A stretch of DNA of 7,330 nucleotides from Candidatus Pacearchaeota archaeon (lineage in GTDB: Archaea; Nanobdellota; Nanobdellia; Pacearchaeales; GW2011-AR1), in contig VGKR01000021.1 in NCBI GenBank assembly GCA_016866915.1, positions 1-7,330 of the forward strand, read 5' to 3'. The number at the start of each line of letters is the position of its first letter. Positions within the stretch are counted from its first letter, which is position 1. The notes beneath the pieces are model-generated. The model ran no database searches. It saw only the letters and a list, made by a program, of their open reading frames with translations, and was not told the DNA's origin. Both the position numbers and the translations under genes were made by a program. Positions 1-5,930 of the stretch are shown here, in pieces.

Positions 1-1
1 A

Positions 2-1744
2 AGTATTCTGATTTTTGGAATTTTTGGAATTTTATTTCTTTTAATAATTTCGCCTGAATTTGTTTCTAGTTTGTTTTCGCGAATTATCGAAGGACTTTTA
101 TATCCTTTTGGAAGAGGAAGAGTTGGACTTACTGTTGCTGAAAATCGGGCTCCTTATTTTGTAGAGGTTTTGAGTGATTTCGGAAATCTTCTCTGGTTAT
201 TTTTAGCTGGCTTGCTTCTTGTTTTTTATGAAGCTACAAAGCATTTTAGTAAAAAAAATAAATGGATTTTGAATTTATTTTTTATTTTGTTTATTGGAAC
301 ATTCGTATTTAGTCGAATTTCTCCTACACATTTGTTAAATGGAGAGAATTTGATTTCGCAGATAATGTATCTTGGAGGATTGATTGTTTTTGGAATTGTT
401 CTTCTTGCAATGTATATTAAATCTTATTTAAAAAAAGATGAAAAAGCATTAGAAGATTTTTCAAAAATAAATATTGCATCTCTTGTTTTAATCTCTTTTG
501 CATTTTGGGGGATTGTTTCTATGAGGGGTGCTGTAAGACTTCTTTTTATTATTGCGCCGTTTGTAATTTTAATTTCAATGTATTTCTTTATGAAAATATT
601 TGATTATAGAAAATCAAAAGATGATTTAGGCAGGCTTTTTAGTTGGATTGCTATTATTATAAGTGCTATAGTTATAGGAATTCTTTTTTTAAGTTTTGCT
701 CAAACAACAATAATCAGTGCTCAATCTATTTCTCCAAGTCCTTATAATCAGCAATGGCATTATGCTATGTCTTGGGTTGAGAATAATACTCCTGAAAATG
801 CAATATTTACTCATTGGTGGGATTATGGTTATTGGGTTCAAACTTTAGGAAAAAGACCAACTGTTAGCGACGGAGGCCATTTCACATCTTGGTGGGACCA
901 CACTGTAGCAAGATATCTTTTAACAACATCTCAGCCTGAAACAGCTTTAAGTTTAATGAAAACGCATGAAGTGTCTTATTTATTGATTGATTCAACTGAT
1001 GTTGGAAAATATACTGCTTTTTCTACAATTGGAAGTGATGAAACTGGAATTGATCGGCGTTCTTGGATACCTGTTATGCCTATAGAACCAAGCCAAACTA
1101 AAGAAGCAAACAATAAAACAACAATTTTATTTGTTGGAGGAACAGCGATTGATGGAGATATTATTTATACAACAGAAGAAGGAAGACCTATATTTCTTCC
1201 AGCTGAAAAAACTGGTTTAGGAGGAATAAGTCTTGAATATAGTGTTAAGAATGAAAAATTAGTTTTCTTAGAAGCTATTGGAATTTTTATTTATAATAAT
1301 CAAAGATATGATTTGCCTTTAAGATATGTTTATTATGATGGAGAAATAACTGATTTTGGTTTGGGTGTTAATTCTTTGATTAGAATTATTCCAGGGATTT
1401 CACAAACAGCAACAGGAATTAATGTGAATCAATTAGGTGCTGCAATTTATCTCTCTGAAAAAACCAAGGATTCTCTATTTGCACAACTTTATTTGATGGA
1501 TGATCCAAGTAGTTTATATCCAACAATAACTCTTGCACATAGTGAAGATGATTTTGTGGTTAAAAGTCTAAAACAACAAGGATTGGATTTAGGATATTTC
1601 CTATATTATCAAGGATTTCGCGGACCTATAAAAATATGGGAAGTTAATTATCCTGAAAATATAAGAACCAGAGAAGAATTCTTGTGGCTTATTAATCCAG
1701 AAGGAAATTGGGGTGCTTTAGATAATTTAGAATTTACAAAATAA
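2..1744 (+). CDS. aglB: Oligosaccharyltransferase, STT3/AglB family (C-terminal part, 5' end off the window)
   Basis: Catalytic subunit of N-glycosylation: it transfers a glycan from a dolichol-phosphate carrier to Asn in N-X-S/T sites on the outer face of the membrane. The frame is open to the left edge, so the TTG at 71 is an internal Leu and not a start; 580 residues are visible. A hydrophobic span is followed by TVAE at fragment residues 44-47, matching the TIXE motif of external loop 5. About six more membrane spans follow (roughly 56-76, 88-103, 119-139, 156-173, 179-199, 212-232). The signature WWDYGYW lies at 272-278 (bases 815-835). DVGK at 333-336 fits the DxxK motif that helps read the +2 Ser/Thr of the sequon. 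The remaining ~240 residues look beta-rich and soluble. The N-terminal DxD-type metal-binding loops lie outside the window. It ends 55 nt before an operon of sugar genes, which fits a glycosylation locus. Family assignment is very secure. Confidence 0.96.
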   Translation, partial: SILIFGIFGILFLLIISPEFVSSLFSRIIEGLLYPFGRGRVGLTVAENRAPYFVEVLSDFGNLLWLFLAGLLLVFYEATKHFSKKNKWILNLFFILFIGTFVFSRISPTHLLNGENLISQIMYLGGLIVFGIVLLAMYIKSYLKKDEKALEDFSKINIASLVLISFAFWGIVSMRGAVRLLFIIAPFVILISMYFFMKIFDYRKSKDDLGRLFSWIAIIISAIVIGILFLSFAQTTIISAQSISPSPYNQQWHYAMSWVENNTPENAIFTHWWDYGYWVQTLGKRPTVSDGGHFTSWWDHTVARYLLTTSQPETALSLMKTHEVSYLLIDSTDVGKYTAFSTIGSDETGIDRRSWIPVMPIEPSQTKEANNKTTILFVGGTAIDGDIIYTTEEGRPIFLPAEKTGLGGISLEYSVKNEKLVFLEAIGIFIYNNQRYDLPLRYVYYDGEITDFGLGVNSLIRIIPGISQTATGINVNQLGAAIYLSEKTKDSLFAQLYLMDDPSSLYPTITLAHSEDDFVVKSLKQQGLDLGYFLYYQGFRGPIKIWEVNYPENIRTREEFLWLINPEGNWGALDNLEFTK

Positions 1745-1763
1745 GACCTATGGTATGTTTCTT

Positions 1764-1778
1764 CATAATCTTTAAAAT
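1764..1778 (+). promoter_or_regulatory. Archaeal TATA box with upstream element, leaderless promoter for the epimerase operon
   Basis: CATAATC followed by TTTAAAAT. The TATA-like octamer covers 1771-1778, which is -29 to -22 from the ATG at 1800. In archaea transcription starts about 25 nt downstream of the TATA centre, so the transcript would begin at or next to the start codon. A nearly identical element at the same distance precedes the gene at 4689. No Shine-Dalgarno sequence lies between box and ATG. This is inferred from sequence and spacing only. Confidence 0.68.
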
Positions 1779-1799
1779 ATCGGTTTTTTACTAAAAAAT

Positions 1800-2918
1800 A
1801 TGGAAAAAGCAGAGTCTAAAATAGCTATTGTTATAGGTACAAAAGCAGAGTTAATTAAATGTATGCCTATAATGCTTGAATTGCAAAAACAGAAAAAAGA
1901 TTATTGGTTTATCCACACAGGACAGCATAGTTTAAAGGGTGCTTGCGGGGAATTTGGAATTAAAAAACCGAATTTTATTTTAAGTCAAGAACCTGAAATA
2001 AGCACTAAATTTTGGTCAAGAATAAATAAAAATTCATTGTTTTGGTTTTTTTCTACAATTTTTAAAATAAAAAGGCTTCTAAGAAAAATAAAACCTAAAT
2101 ATGTACTGTATCATGGGGATACTATGAGCACAGCTGCTGCTGCTATAGCTTCAAGCAAACTTTTGAATTCGGGAAAAATCTGGAAAAACGTGCATTTAGA
2201 AGCTGGTTTGCGCTCTGGCTCGTTGTTTGAGCCTTTTCCAGAAGAGATTTCAAGAAAAATTAGTGATAAATTCTCAGATATTTTGCTTGCTGTTTCTAAT
2301 TTATCTAAAAACAATCTAAATAAATATCAAAATAAGAAACAAATAATCAATATAGGAAATACAATTCTTGATTCTGCATTGATTGCATATGAAAAAGCTA
2401 AAAAATCCAGATTCAAAAAGCCTAAACAAAAATATGCTTTAATTAATATTCACAGGCATGAAAATCTTAAATCTTTAGAAAGAATGGAGAAAATTGTTGA
2501 GATTATTAATTTCGTGGGGATTAAAGCAATATGGCCTATTCATGATAATACTCTATATCATCTGAAAAAATATGGCTTAATGAAGAAAATAAAAAATAAT
2601 AAAAATCTTGAGATAACTGATCTAACAAATTACCCGCATTTTATCTTTCTAATAGCTAATTGCGAATATCTCATCACAGATGGAGGAAGCATTCAGGAAG
2701 AGTCTTTAATCTTCAAAAAACCATGCATTATATTAAGAAAAAAAACAGAAAGACAGGAAGGATTGAGTACGGAAATAAACTTTCTAACAGAATTGAATGT
2801 AGGAAAAAGCAAAAAAATAATAAGTGACATAGAGAACAAGAAAATTCGCATTAAAAAATTCCAAAATCCTTATGGCGAAAAGGGTGTTGCTAAAATGGTT
2901 TTAGAAGTATTAAAATGA
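1800..2918 (+). CDS. wecB: UDP-N-acetylglucosamine 2-epimerase family protein (WecB/MnaA-like, divergent)
   Basis: Enzymes of this family interconvert UDP-GlcNAc and UDP-ManNAc in the cytoplasm, supplying ManNAc-type sugars for surface glycans; some relatives hydrolyse the UDP instead. The protein has 372 residues, the usual length. Compared with E. coli WecB as I recall it, the acid/base residues are kept: D107 (HGDT), E134 (LEAGLRSG), E148 (PFPEE) and H218 (IHRHEN). The UDP-binding segment DGGSIQEE (294-301) and TER (316-318), plus the C-terminal NPYGEKG, are also present. Two differences stand out: the N-terminal GTRPE motif is GTKAE, putting Lys15 where E. coli has Arg10, and the segment after TGQH (40-43) is about four residues shorter. 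ATG 1800 is chosen because it lies 29 nt after the TATA box and just before the first Rossmann strand. It is the first gene of a three-gene operon. The fold is secure; the exact substrate and epimerase versus hydrolase activity are open. Confidence 0.9.
   Translation: MEKAESKIAIVIGTKAELIKCMPIMLELQKQKKDYWFIHTGQHSLKGACGEFGIKKPNFILSQEPEISTKFWSRINKNSLFWFFSTIFKIKRLLRKIKPKYVLYHGDTMSTAAAAIASSKLLNSGKIWKNVHLEAGLRSGSLFEPFPEEISRKISDKFSDILLAVSNLSKNNLNKYQNKKQIINIGNTILDSALIAYEKAKKSRFKKPKQKYALINIHRHENLKSLERMEKIVEIINFVGIKAIWPIHDNTLYHLKKYGLMKKIKNNKNLEITDLTNYPHFIFLIANCEYLITDGGSIQEESLIFKKPCIILRKKTERQEGLSTEINFLTELNVGKSKKIISDIENKKIRIKKFQNPYGEKGVAKMVLEVLK
2915..2918 (+). other. ATGA stop/start overlap (translational coupling)
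   Basis: The TGA stop of the epimerase gene (2916-2918) overlaps the ATG of the methyltransferase gene (2915-2917). No ribosome binding site precedes it, so re-initiation by the same ribosome is the likely mode of translation. This also fixes the start of the downstream gene. Confidence 0.8.
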
Positions 2919-3523
2919 TTGAGCTTTGGAAAAATCAAATAAAAGAAGATGACTTTATTTTAGATATTGGTTGTTGGGATGGAAAAAGAGTTTTAGAATT
3001 ATGGAAAAAAACAAAAAATGTTTATGGGATGGATGTAAATGCCTCTAAATTTGTTTTTGCTCCAAAAGAAATTCAAAAAAATCTATATTTTGGAGATGTA
3101 ACAAAAAAAATTCCTTTTAAAAAAAAATTTAATTGGATAATTCTAACAGAAGTTTTAGAGCATGTTTCAAATGATGCTCTAGCTTTAGAAAACATTTATC
3201 AATCTTTAAAAAAAGGCGGCAAATTAATCTTATCAACCCCCAGATCAATTAGATTTTTAGAATTTTGGGACCCTGCTTGGATAAGATGGAAATTGCTAAA
3301 AGGTCAGAAACATCACCACTACGCTAAAAAAGAATTGTTTGGAAAATTAAATAAAAACAAATTTCTTATTAAAGAGTATCAGATTTTAGGAAATGCTCTC
3401 TGGATTATAGCAAGATGGTGGAATGTTTTCCTTAGATATGGATTAAAATCAAAAAAACAAATAAATTATCCAATGAAAAAGGGTTTTTGTGATTGGTTTA
3501 TTTTAGCAGAGAAAATCAAATGA
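2915..3523 (+). CDS. Class I SAM-dependent methyltransferase, small (Methyltransf_11/23-like)
   Basis: A 202-residue cytoplasmic enzyme that probably transfers methyl from S-adenosylmethionine; the acceptor cannot be read from sequence. The Rossmann motifs are clear: motif I LDIGCWDGK (16-24) for SAM binding, the acidic end of strand 2 in YGMDVN (37-42, D40 expected to hold the ribose), GDV (60-62), and TEVLEHV (78-84) followed by LKKGGKLILSTP (98-109). The second half is rich in Trp, Lys and aromatics, with HHH near 129-131, and carries no recognised domain, so it probably forms the acceptor site. It sits between an epimerase and a glycosyltransferase with ATGA overlaps on both sides, which argues for O- or N-methylation of a sugar or glycolipid intermediate. 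That role is inferred; the methyltransferase fold is secure. Confidence 0.87.
   Translation: MIELWKNQIKEDDFILDIGCWDGKRVLELWKKTKNVYGMDVNASKFVFAPKEIQKNLYFGDVTKKIPFKKKFNWIILTEVLEHVSNDALALENIYQSLKKGGKLILSTPRSIRFLEFWDPAWIRWKLLKGQKHHHYAKKELFGKLNKNKFLIKEYQILGNALWIIARWWNVFLRYGLKSKKQINYPMKKGFCDWFILAEKIK
3520..3523 (+). other. ATGA stop/start overlap (translational coupling)
   Basis: The TGA of the methyltransferase gene (3521-3523) overlaps an ATG at 3520-3522 that opens the glycosyltransferase frame. It repeats the arrangement at 2915 and is the reason for preferring this ATG over the upstream TTG at 3493. Confidence 0.78.
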
Positions 3524-4626
3524 CAGACAAAAAAATTAAAGTCTATCTTCAGTATCCTTGGAAATTTCCAGATAGTCCTTATTATAAATATTTAATAGAT
3601 AATCCTCCGGAAAATATAGAATATCTTAATATTCATAAGCAAAAAGGTGTTATAATTAATAAGAGATTTTTTTGGTTTTCAAATTTCCTTAAAAGAAATA
3701 TAAGAAGATTTGCACGAGTATCAAGTTTGTCTATTCCAAATGCTCATTTAAGTTCAGAAGGAAATTACGACTTAATTCATTGTTGCCATTGCTTGTCAAA
3801 AAATAAAGATAAGCCTTGGGTAACAGACATTGAGTCTGAATGGCAGTTATATCTTGGAAATAGGACAAAAAAAGTAAAAGAAAAAATAAAAAAGATTTTC
3901 TTAGATAAAAATTGTAAAAAAATAATGCCTTGGACAAAAGCAACAGCAGAAGAGATAATTAAGGAATTTCCAGAGATAAAGAATAAAATCGAGGTTGTTT
4001 ATCCTGCTGTGCCTGTACAAAAAATAAAAAAGAAAAAACATCAAGGAATTAATCTTGTTTTCATAGCAAGATATTTTGGAGCTAAAGGAGGGCCTGATGC
4101 AATAGAGGTTTTTGATTATCTCGCTAAAAAATACGATAATGTTCGGGCAATAGTAGTTTCTGATGTTCCTAAGTGCATTCTAAAGAAATATTCAAAAAAT
4201 GAGAAGATAAAATTTTATGGGCCTATTGCTCAAAAAAAATTATTTGATGAGATTTATGCTATCTCAGATATTCTTGTTTATCCGGGATATAGTGATAGTT
4301 TTGGTTTTGCTTATCTTGAAGCAATGTCCTTTGGAATTCCAATAGTTACTGTTGATGGATTTTCAAGAAAAGATGTGATAAATGATGGAAAAACTGGATT
4401 TGTTATTCCTCGCCCTGAAATAAAATGGGCCAAAAAGAGTTTTTTAATAAATAACAGGCCTTTCTTAATAAAAGAACTTATAGAAAAAACAGAAGTGCTT
4501 ATTAAAAACAAAAAATTCCGAGAAAAAATGTCAAAAAAATGTCTAAAGGAAATTCAAACCGGCAAGTTTTCGATTAAAGAACAAAACAAAAAATTAAGAA
4601 GAATTTATGAGGAAGCTTTAAAATAA
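3520..4626 (+). CDS. Glycosyltransferase family 4 (GT-B fold, retaining)
   Basis: A 368-residue enzyme expected to transfer a sugar from a nucleotide donor to a growing lipid-linked glycan at the cytoplasmic face of the membrane. The N-terminal acceptor half shows DLIHCCHCL (about residues 84-92) and PWVTDIE. The C-terminal Glycos_transf_1 half begins with FIARYFGAKGG, where R184 and K189 match the donor-phosphate-binding Arg/Lys pair. It continues with KIKFYGPI and then SDSFGFAYLEAMSFGIPIV. The family's E-x7-E motif reads D259-x7-E267 here, a conservative change seen in other members. The ATG at 3520 is preferred because it forms an ATGA overlap with the preceding stop; the longer TTG start at 3493 would add only nine residues that shadow the upstream gene. 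It is the last gene of the operon. Donor and acceptor sugars are unknown. The C terminus is Lys-rich, which may help membrane association. Confidence 0.93.
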   Translation: MTDKKIKVYLQYPWKFPDSPYYKYLIDNPPENIEYLNIHKQKGVIINKRFFWFSNFLKRNIRRFARVSSLSIPNAHLSSEGNYDLIHCCHCLSKNKDKPWVTDIESEWQLYLGNRTKKVKEKIKKIFLDKNCKKIMPWTKATAEEIIKEFPEIKNKIEVVYPAVPVQKIKKKKHQGINLVFIARYFGAKGGPDAIEVFDYLAKKYDNVRAIVVSDVPKCILKKYSKNEKIKFYGPIAQKKLFDEIYAISDILVYPGYSDSFGFAYLEAMSFGIPIVTVDGFSRKDVINDGKTGFVIPRPEIKWAKKSFLINNRPFLIKELIEKTEVLIKNKKFREKMSKKCLKEIQTGKFSIKEQNKKLRRIYEEALK

Positions 4627-4651
4627 AATAATTTATCTTGCTTTAAAATTA

Positions 4652-4667
4652 CATAAATCTTTATAAG
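4652..4667 (+). promoter_or_regulatory. Archaeal TATA box with upstream element, leaderless promoter for the C-methyltransferase
   Basis: CATAAATC followed by TTTATAAG. The TATA octamer at 4660-4667 lies at -29 to -22 from the ATG at 4689, the same spacing as the promoter at 1764-1778, and the flanking bases match too. This predicts a leaderless message starting at about 4689. A second, weaker TATA-like string, CTTTAAAATT at 4641-4650, lies about 20 nt upstream and could serve a longer transcript. The rest of the 62-nt gap is plain A/T-rich sequence. Confidence 0.7.
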
Positions 4668-4688
4668 TAATTAATTTAAAAAAATAAA

Positions 4689-5930
4689 ATGAGTGAAACA
4701 TATAAAATAAAAAATTGCAGAGCATGTGATTCCCCAAGTCTAGAAGAGATGTTTTCTTTAGGAGAGCAGCATGTAACTAACTTTATTGATTCTGAAACAG
4801 AGCAGGGTGAAAGAATCCCTTTAGATTTGGTTTTGTGTGGAAATTGTAGTCTTTTGCAATTAAGTCATAGCGCATCTCCAAAACTAACATGGAATGATCA
4901 ATATTGGTATAAATCAGGCATTAGCTCAACTATAAAAGATGATTTAAAAGATATTGCAACTAAATCTCAGAAAATCATCCCTTTAAATCAAGAAAATATT
5001 GTGATTGATATTGGTTGTAATGATGGAACACTTTTTGATTATTATAATGCTCCTGTAGTAAAAATTGGTTTTGAGCCATCAAAAAATGTAGCAAAAGAGG
5101 CAAGGGCAAAAGGCTATTTTGTGTTTAATGATTTTTTTAATGAAATGCCTTTTAGACAGATTTTTGGAAATGAAAAAGCTAAAATAATTACAGCAATTTC
5201 AATGTTTTATGATTTAGATAATCCAAATCAATTTCTAAAAGATATTGTATCTATATTGGATAAGGATGGTTTGTTTGTAATACAGCAGAATTATCTTGTG
5301 TCTATGCTAGAGCAGAATGCTTTTGATAATATTTGCCATGAGCATAGAGAATATTACTCTTTTAATTCTTTGGAAAAATTATTAGGGAAACATGATTTAG
5401 AAGTGTTTGATATTGAAGAAAACAGCATAAATGGTGGAAGTATACGAACTTTCATCAGGCAAAAAGGTGGAAATTTATATGCAACGCCGAAAGCTAAAGA
5501 GAGAATAGAACAAGTAAGAAAAAAAGAAAAAGATTTGAAATTAGAAACTCCAAAACCTTACTTGGAATTTGCAGATAAAATATCTCAAATAAAGGGGCAA
5601 CTATTAGGTTTTTTGGATGAGCAAAAAGTATCGGGAAAAAAGATTTGTATTTATGGCGCTTCAACCAGGGGAAATGTAGCACTCCAGTATTTCGGGCTTG
5701 GGCCAGATAGCATAGACTGCATAGCTGACAAAAATTCTGATAAATGGGGAAAGAAAACAGTCGGCTCCTTAATTCCAATAGTTTCTCCAGAAGAAATGAG
5801 AAAAAGAGAGCCGAATTATCTTTTAGTAAATACATGGCATTTTTTAGACGAGATTATAAAGCAAGAGAAAGGATATCAAAATTCCGGTGGAAGATTTGTT
5901 GTTGCGCTGCCGGAGTTTAAAATAATCTAA
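4689..5930 (+). CDS. Sugar C-methyltransferase, three-domain NovU/TcaB9-like
   Basis: A 413-residue SAM-dependent enzyme of the family that adds a C-methyl branch, usually at C-3 of an NDP-4-keto-deoxysugar. All three expected domains are visible. The N-terminal zinc-binding domain has C10-x2-C13 and C50-x2-C53. The central class I methyltransferase domain has motif I IDIGCNDGT (D107-G113 region), FEPS after strand 2, and HEHxxYY (H217, E218, H219, Y222, Y223), a conserved motif near the catalytic site in this family. The C-terminal Rossmann-like domain has YGASTRGN (322-329), ADKNSDKWG and VNTWHF, and ends in VALPEFKII. Length is normal and nothing looks broken. It has its own promoter and its stop overlaps that of the converging glycosyltransferase. 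A 4-keto sugar substrate would need a dehydratase; the SDR gene at the right edge is a candidate supplier. The family is secure, but the exact carbon and sugar are not known. Confidence 0.93.
   Translation: MSETYKIKNCRACDSPSLEEMFSLGEQHVTNFIDSETEQGERIPLDLVLCGNCSLLQLSHSASPKLTWNDQYWYKSGISSTIKDDLKDIATKSQKIIPLNQENIVIDIGCNDGTLFDYYNAPVVKIGFEPSKNVAKEARAKGYFVFNDFFNEMPFRQIFGNEKAKIITAISMFYDLDNPNQFLKDIVSILDKDGLFVIQQNYLVSMLEQNAFDNICHEHREYYSFNSLEKLLGKHDLEVFDIEENSINGGSIRTFIRQKGGNLYATPKAKERIEQVRKKEKDLKLETPKPYLEFADKISQIKGQLLGFLDEQKVSGKKICIYGASTRGNVALQYFGLGPDSIDCIADKNSDKWGKKTVGSLIPIVSPEEMRKREPNYLLVNTWHFLDEIIKQEKGYQNSGGRFVVALPEFKII

Noticed and set aside
11..28. Direct tandem repeat of ATTTTTGGA (two copies)
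   Set aside because: It encodes Ile-Phe-Gly twice in a membrane helix; such short repeats are expected in hydrophobic A/T-rich coding sequence.
71..73. TTG as start of the oligosaccharyltransferase
   Set aside because: The frame stays open from base 2 and the upstream codons encode a membrane span that fits the protein; the gene is cut by the window edge.
1783..1788. T6 run as terminator of the oligosaccharyltransferase transcript
   Set aside because: It lies between the TATA box and the start codon of the next gene, is short, and has no supporting structure; possible but not supportable.
2111..2314. 67-codon open frame on the - strand
   Set aside because: It lies wholly inside the epimerase gene, opposite its catalytic Asp/Glu motifs, and its translation has no recognisable features or promoter.
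3493..3519. TTG-initiated nine-residue extension of the + strand glycosyltransferase
   Set aside because: It would overlap the methyltransferase gene by 31 bases, while the ATG at 3520 gives the same ATGA junction as the previous gene pair.
3731..3943. 70-codon open frame on the - strand
   Set aside because: Antisense to the acceptor domain of the GT4 gene; the Phe/Leu-rich peptide is what Lys-rich coding gives when read backwards.
4311..4511. 66-codon open frame on the - strand
   Set aside because: Antisense to the donor-site motif region of the same GT4 gene; no start signal or domain.
5494..5835. 113-codon open frame on the - strand
   Set aside because: Antisense to the conserved C-terminal domain of the C-methyltransferase. 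Its Phe/Leu-rich membrane-like look comes from reading Lys/Glu codons in reverse.
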